A DNA stretch of 64,000 bases from Kryptolebias marmoratus (Eukaryota; Chordata; Actinopteri; Cyprinodontiformes; Rivulidae): the NCBI RefSeq assembly GCF_001649575.2, contig NC_051436.1, forward strand, positions 2,993,682-3,057,681. Direction: 5' to 3'. Position 1 is the stretch's first letter, and the number at the start of each line of letters is the position of its first letter. Made by a program: the position numbers and the translations under genes. A model generated the notes under the pieces. It saw nothing but the letters and a program-made list of their open reading frames with translations, was not told the DNA's origin and did no database searches. Of this stretch, positions 37,401-43,400 are shown piece after piece.

Positions 37401-40400
37401 GGTGAAAGGAGGTCTGTCGAAGGCACTCCATCGAGGTGAAAGGAGGTCTGTCGAAGGCCCTCCATCGAGGTTAAAGGGGGTCCGTTGGGGGATTCATAGG
37501 GGTGAAAGTCGGTCTGTCTGCATGAAAGGGACTCTGTCAAAGTTGAAGGTGGTCCATCAAGGTGAAAGTCAGTCCATTGATGGTCCGCTGGGGGTTGTTG
37601 GGATGAAAGTTGGTCCGTAGGGGTGAAAGGGGGTTTGTTGGCATGAAAGGGAGCCTGTCAGGGTGAAATGGGGTCTGTCGGGATGAAAGGGGGTCAGTTG
37701 CCATGAAAGGGGGTCCGTCAGTGTGAAATGAGGCCAGTTGGGGGTCTGTTGGGGTGAAAGTCAGTCCGTCGGAGTTGAAGACGGTTCATCAAGCTTGAAG
37801 CTGGCACATTAAGAGTAAACTCGGGGAAAAAATAAAAAAGGGAAAAACGGGATTTAATACAGTTAAACTAAACACATTGTTTACTCCTTTCTGTGCAGCT
37901 CCGAGTCTGCCGGCACAGGCTCTGCCGCACAGGAACCACATGGTAGCCGGGGCCGCCATCCCAACGGCAGAATGTGGCGTTCCAGAGGGCACCGCTGCGC
38001 CCTTTTGGCTCACCATGACAACTAGTCCCTACGTGTTCCCTACTGCTTGTCCTTGGTTCAACATCCCAGGTAATAGAAACGCTTGTAAACTAAAATTACC
38101 ACATTCAAATTTTTATGAAATTATTAAAAAATTAGTGACCAGATCATCTGGAAACGTGTCGATATCAGCCTCTGTTTTTGCTTCTAGCTCATTGGACAAT
38201 GAGAGAAATAAGGCACAAGAAGGTAAGGACTTTTTTGAGATTTAAAACGTTGTTCTAAATTATTTTCACGCAGCTTTATTTTCCGTTGCTCCACTTTGGT
38301 TAAATTTCTGAGGAAGTAAAATGCTGTTTTCTCTTCTGTGTAACAAAAATTTGACTTTTATCTCTGATTCCCGTAGCTCCTTAAACTAAAGCATTTTCCC
38401 ACGGTCATGTTGACGGGTTTACCGGCTGCGACCTACACACACGAGGACGTGGCTAAACTGGTGTGGGAGTATTTCCCTGAGCAGAACCTTCACTCTCTGT
38501 ACCACAACGTGATGGTTTTACCGCTGCAGAGGAGGGTAACGTCTAACTGAGGCTTACTGCACAAACAGCTTTTATTATAAAAGAAAGCCTTGTTTTTGCT
38601 GTATGTCCTAACCTTTTATTTTTTTATCCTCTCCAGGCCTTTGTGTTTTTCAGCAGCTGGGACGCCTGCTTCAGATTTTTTCAGTCTCACATCAGAAGTC
38701 GATTTTGTTTGAAAGGCTACGTTCTCTTTGCCTACTTTGTCTTAAACATGAGCCCAAGATCCAACGAGGTACGAAAACTGGATCTAATCTTCCATCTTAA
38801 ATGCTTAAAGCTAAGCGTACTTAGGGTTAGGTTTAGGGCCAGGGGTCCGAGGTTAGGTTTAGGGCCAGGGGTCCGAGGTTAGGTTTAGGGCCAGGGGTCC
38901 GAGGTTAGGTTTAGGGCCTGGGGTCCGAGGTTAGGTTTAGGGCCAGGGGTCTGAGGTTAGGTTTAGGGCCTGGGGTCCGAGGTTAGGTTTAGGGCCAGGG
39001 GTCTGAAGTTAGGTTTAGGGCCAGGGGTGCAAGGTTTGGTTTAGGGCCAGGGGTCCGAAGTTAGGTTTAGGGCCAGGGGTGCGAGGTTAGGTTTAGGGCC
39101 GGGAGTTCGAGGTTAGGTTTAGAGCCTGGGGTCCGAGGATAGGTTTAGGGCCAGGGGTCCGAGGTTAGGTTTAGAGCCTGGGGTCCGAGGTTAGGTTTAG
39201 GGACAGGAGTAAGAGGTTAGGTTTGGAGTAATGGTTAAGGGTCAGGGTCAGAGAGAAAGGGGGTTAGGGGTTAGGGATTAGGGTTGGAATTAGTGGTAAT
39301 CCTAACCCGTCATTTTCTTCTGGCTTCATACCTCGATATACCATAGAAGCACAAGATAAATATGAAAACTTGAGCTGGTTTCCTGATATGGAGAATCCCT
39401 CTGTAAGCCACAAGCACCTCTTATGCCCAAGTCTCACTAGGATGAGGACTTCCACACATGAATCAGAACCATCAGAGCGACAGCACTGCTCAGCAACTCA
39501 GCCCTGTGACTACACCCTGGCTGGCTCAGAGGCATAACAGCAATGGATAAACTTCATTCAAACATAACTTGTATGACAGTGAGGTTATAAGGTCATAGGT
39601 CAACATCTTTAATGTTTTTGCAGGAGTCCATGTACAGATATCTGATGGAGTTGAGCAACATAGTGAGTCAGTCATCACTTTTTTAAAATTCTGGTGGAAA
39701 ATAAAAACATTTTTGATAAATTAACAATGTTGGTTTGTTTTCCAGCACGTTCCAGACCTGAAGTCTTTGGCGGACCGCCTGCTATGCGTGGAGGTTTCAG
39801 GGACCAACGAGCGCCTCGTCTCCGAGGTCATGACGGAGGTGGCGAGCATCGCGACCTTCGCCAGCTTCCTGCCGCTCGCTAACAGGGTACAAAAATAACA
39901 TCTGTGGGTTTTAAAATGCAACGTTCAGATCAAAAAATGTCCGAAAGGTCAACTTATTTCAGTTGGTTTCTTAATGAAGGAGAGTCATATGAAGCTTCGT
40001 GTTGAATATAATTCGAACAAAATCAGCCATTTCTTTTTTGTCAAAGGTCCCAACAGTCCTGATCGTATCTACAGGGATTTTCTTTTACTTGAAAAACTTC
40101 CAGACAGGCATAAAAAACTTGTTCTCAGTGTGTCTCAGTCACATCTTGGATGTTTTTATCTTAAATCTGGAAAAACGCAAAGTTCTAAAAGTTTCTTTTT
40201 GAGCCAGCTGGACTCTCCCTCCCCTCCCACCTGAGGGTCATTAGGGTTTTTGTTTTGAGTTTGGACCAGACATGGTTACGGAGGAGCTGTAAATTAATTT
40301 TTCATCTATACTCTAACTTGTGATGAAAATTTTATGAGACTAGTAGTTTTTCTTTGTTGTTTTTTTGGGTCGATATAACATTTATTACCATCACTTTCAC

Positions 40401-43400
40401 TTTAACGTCTTCTGTCTTTTGGGTTTTTTTCTGGGACAGATTTACATCGAGATGGCCGAATCCAGCGGCGTAACAAAGGTGGTGGAGAACTTGTCGGTGT
40501 GCAATGCATCTAAAAAGTCAGACGTTTGGTACGAGGAGTAAATATTTACTTTATTGCTGTGTTTGCAAGATTACCTGTCTGAATTATGTCTTTTTTAATC
40601 CCACAGGAACCAGGTTGGACGCATTGAACCGTGAGTATTTCGTTTTAGTGTGTTTCTAAGGGGGTCACAATGTAAATATTGTAACAATAACACGATTAGA
40701 AAATGAATGTAGAGCTTTCTGAATGGTTTGACCACTTGGTTGACCTTGTTTTGGCTCATTGTGCTTAAGCCTTGCTCAGATTTAACGCTCTGAAATCTTA
40801 TTTCCTGTAAAGTGTCTTCATCATCTGTTTGGAGAATTAACCAGCTTTCTTTGTTAACCTTTAATTTCAGTTTGAAGAGCCGAAAGCAGCGTCTCCAAGA
40901 CTGTAAAAGGATCGCCGTAAACCTTGAACTGGGCACCATTGACGTCTACACCAAGTCCACGACAGTGAAAGGTTCAGCACATCCTCCTCTTCCTCTTCCT
41001 CCTGCTGATGATGAAGAGGCACCAGTATCCTCAGCGATGGAGGAGGATTGTGAAACTGATGCTGGAACGGCAGAGAAGAAGAAGGAGGAGTCTGTGTTCT
41101 GCGGTCCTGTTCCGTCTGAAGAAGAAGAAAATCTGCCTAATCTGGACATGGAGAGTTTCAGTGCATTAAAAGCAGCAATTCTCCATTTTAAATCCACTCA
41201 ATCCCTAACACAAAGCAGAGAGGTGACTTTTTTTACTTTATTCGCTGTTGAAATGCGTCTGAAAACACCGACTTATTTCATTTAATTACTGGAAATGACA
41301 GAAAACAGAAATACGTTAACATACTGAAATTAAACTCTGATTTTAAAAATTGAAAAGATCAATTTTCTGTCTAAGCTGCGTATTTTAAAGGTTCAGATTG
41401 TCTGCGAGGGGGAAAAAATAATGATTCCTGGATGATTTACCTGTTACACGTGACCCAATCTGACCAAACGAGTCATTATTTTTATATTCTACGTCTTAAA
41501 AGCTTCAAAATGATCTGTAGTTTGTTGAAATTTGGTGATTTATCACCAGTGCCAGTCTGGAAACCTTTTTTTTTATTGGTCTGGAGTAACGTCATCAGGA
41601 GTTCCAGCTTGACGATGGCGCCAAACATTAAACGAAGGGATTTCCCGGGGCTACGACAGCTGGCAATTCAAAGGAATGTATAAAACAAAGGATTTTTTCT
41701 GAAGACAAAACTTTAATTTAAAGGTAGATTAGGAAGACTTTATGCTGTTTCAGTCACCTGGATCATTAGATGGTGTCTTTATCTTTATTTGATTAATATA
41801 ATAATGAATATTTTGATGTTTTTTGCGCTGCAGCCAAAGCTCATTCTGACTCCAACGGGTTTGATCAACCTGATGCCTCCGGCTCTGTCGTAATGAAGTC
41901 ATTTTAATTTGAAATCGAGGTTGTCTGTGCTGTTCTTCCTGTTAGCCTGTTTCGCCTCTTCCATGCAAACAAATGTAGCTTTTTTAAAACCAGACCCACC
42001 TCAAACACTTCTTTACTTCTTTGCACCTGATATAAATGATCAGACGGCAGAGTTTATGTTTTTAATCTCAGGAAATGAAATGTTATAATTAGTTTTTGCT
42101 AAATGCAGGCATGTCAGTCAGCTAATTAACAACTTCAGGGGTGAAGTTTTGTCTTGTTCCACATTTTAAAATGTTTATATCTTGATCATTTATGCTTTCT
42201 AGGTCTCTGGTGAAGGCGGAAGCAGCTCTGGAGCAGCAACAGATGAAGACGCGTCACAAAAAAAGGTTTTTTTTGTTTTAGTAGTTATTGTTTGTTGCTT
42301 CCTTGAAACATTTGTCTTCATTCAGGGAATCAAACTCCTGATGTCTGATGATAATCGTATTGTCATCGATGGTCCCGTTGAAGTTGTTTTGCTGGTCGTT
42401 GTTTAAAACGATTTTTACAGAGAAGTAGGTAAATAATCTATATGTTACATGGGGGCTCGTCCGGGATACCCACTTTGTATTGACTTGGCTTAACAGAGGT
42501 GCAGATTTAAAGACAACAATAATGTTTTTGTATGATTTAGTGTTGATGAATGTGATTTAATGTTGATGAAGAAGAGCTTCAACCAAGTGAAGGAAGGTGG
42601 TGTTTTTACAGAGGAGCATAAAAATATAAGATGTTAGATTGGATCAGACCATAATGATCAATAACTGAACTCTTTTAATGATTCAGAAACTCTTCTTCCT
42701 CCACCCAGGCTGGAGAAGACACCGAAGATGTTCGTTCTTCGAATCCTCACTTTGACCCAGATTTGAACTTTGAGGACTTTGTCACTATTGATGAAATTAG
42801 TGAAGACGGCGGCAGCTCCTCCACATCTAACCAGATCCCCGGAGAGAAACGAGGGAGGCAAAGCTCAGGTGTGTGCTCAGCAGAGTTCTCAGAGTCCTCT
42901 TCATCGTCCTCATCAAAGTCCACAAACAGCAGCTCGTCTCCTAGTTCCGCTTCTGTGTCTGAGCCCAGCAAACCCCAAACTAAACCCTCCTCTTCTGTCA
43001 GGGGCAGTAAACCCTCCTCTTCCTCCTCTTCTTCAGAGTCTGTTGACACTCTGAGGGCTCAGTCTTCATTTAAAACCCGATCATCATCATCATCATCAGG
43101 AGAGAAGGCTAACGCCACAGAGAGCGCAGGGAGAAGGTCGCTGCGCTCTGCTAAAGCTATTGAGTCGAAAGTAGAGACGTTATCAGAGATGGATCCGGAA
43201 CAGAAGCTGGAGTTGATCCACCGAACCTGGAGTCTGGAGACTGAAGACGAAACGCTCAGAGAGGCGAAGAAATGCGAAGAAAACAAAACGGAGGAGGACG
43301 GAGATACGAAAGACCAAATCCTTGATTCATTCAGTGAGAAAAATGAAGAAGAGAACCAAGAAACTCAAACACCTGGACCTGAGAAAGACCAGGTCCCACA

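Noticed and set aside
37385..37790. CRISPR-like regularly spaced repeats
   Set aside because: Degenerate minisatellite in a vertebrate intron, with no unique spacers and no cas genes.
38821..39290. Interstitial telomere array
   Set aside because: Units are about 28 bp with TTAGG-like parts, not perfect TTAGGG hexamers, so it is a minisatellite.
41834..41895. End of gene 1 at the TAA after PPALS
   Set aside because: The family-specific FVTIDEI exon and the C-terminal zinc finger continue downstream with good splice sites. A short isoform remains possible and is noted as a phase conflict.
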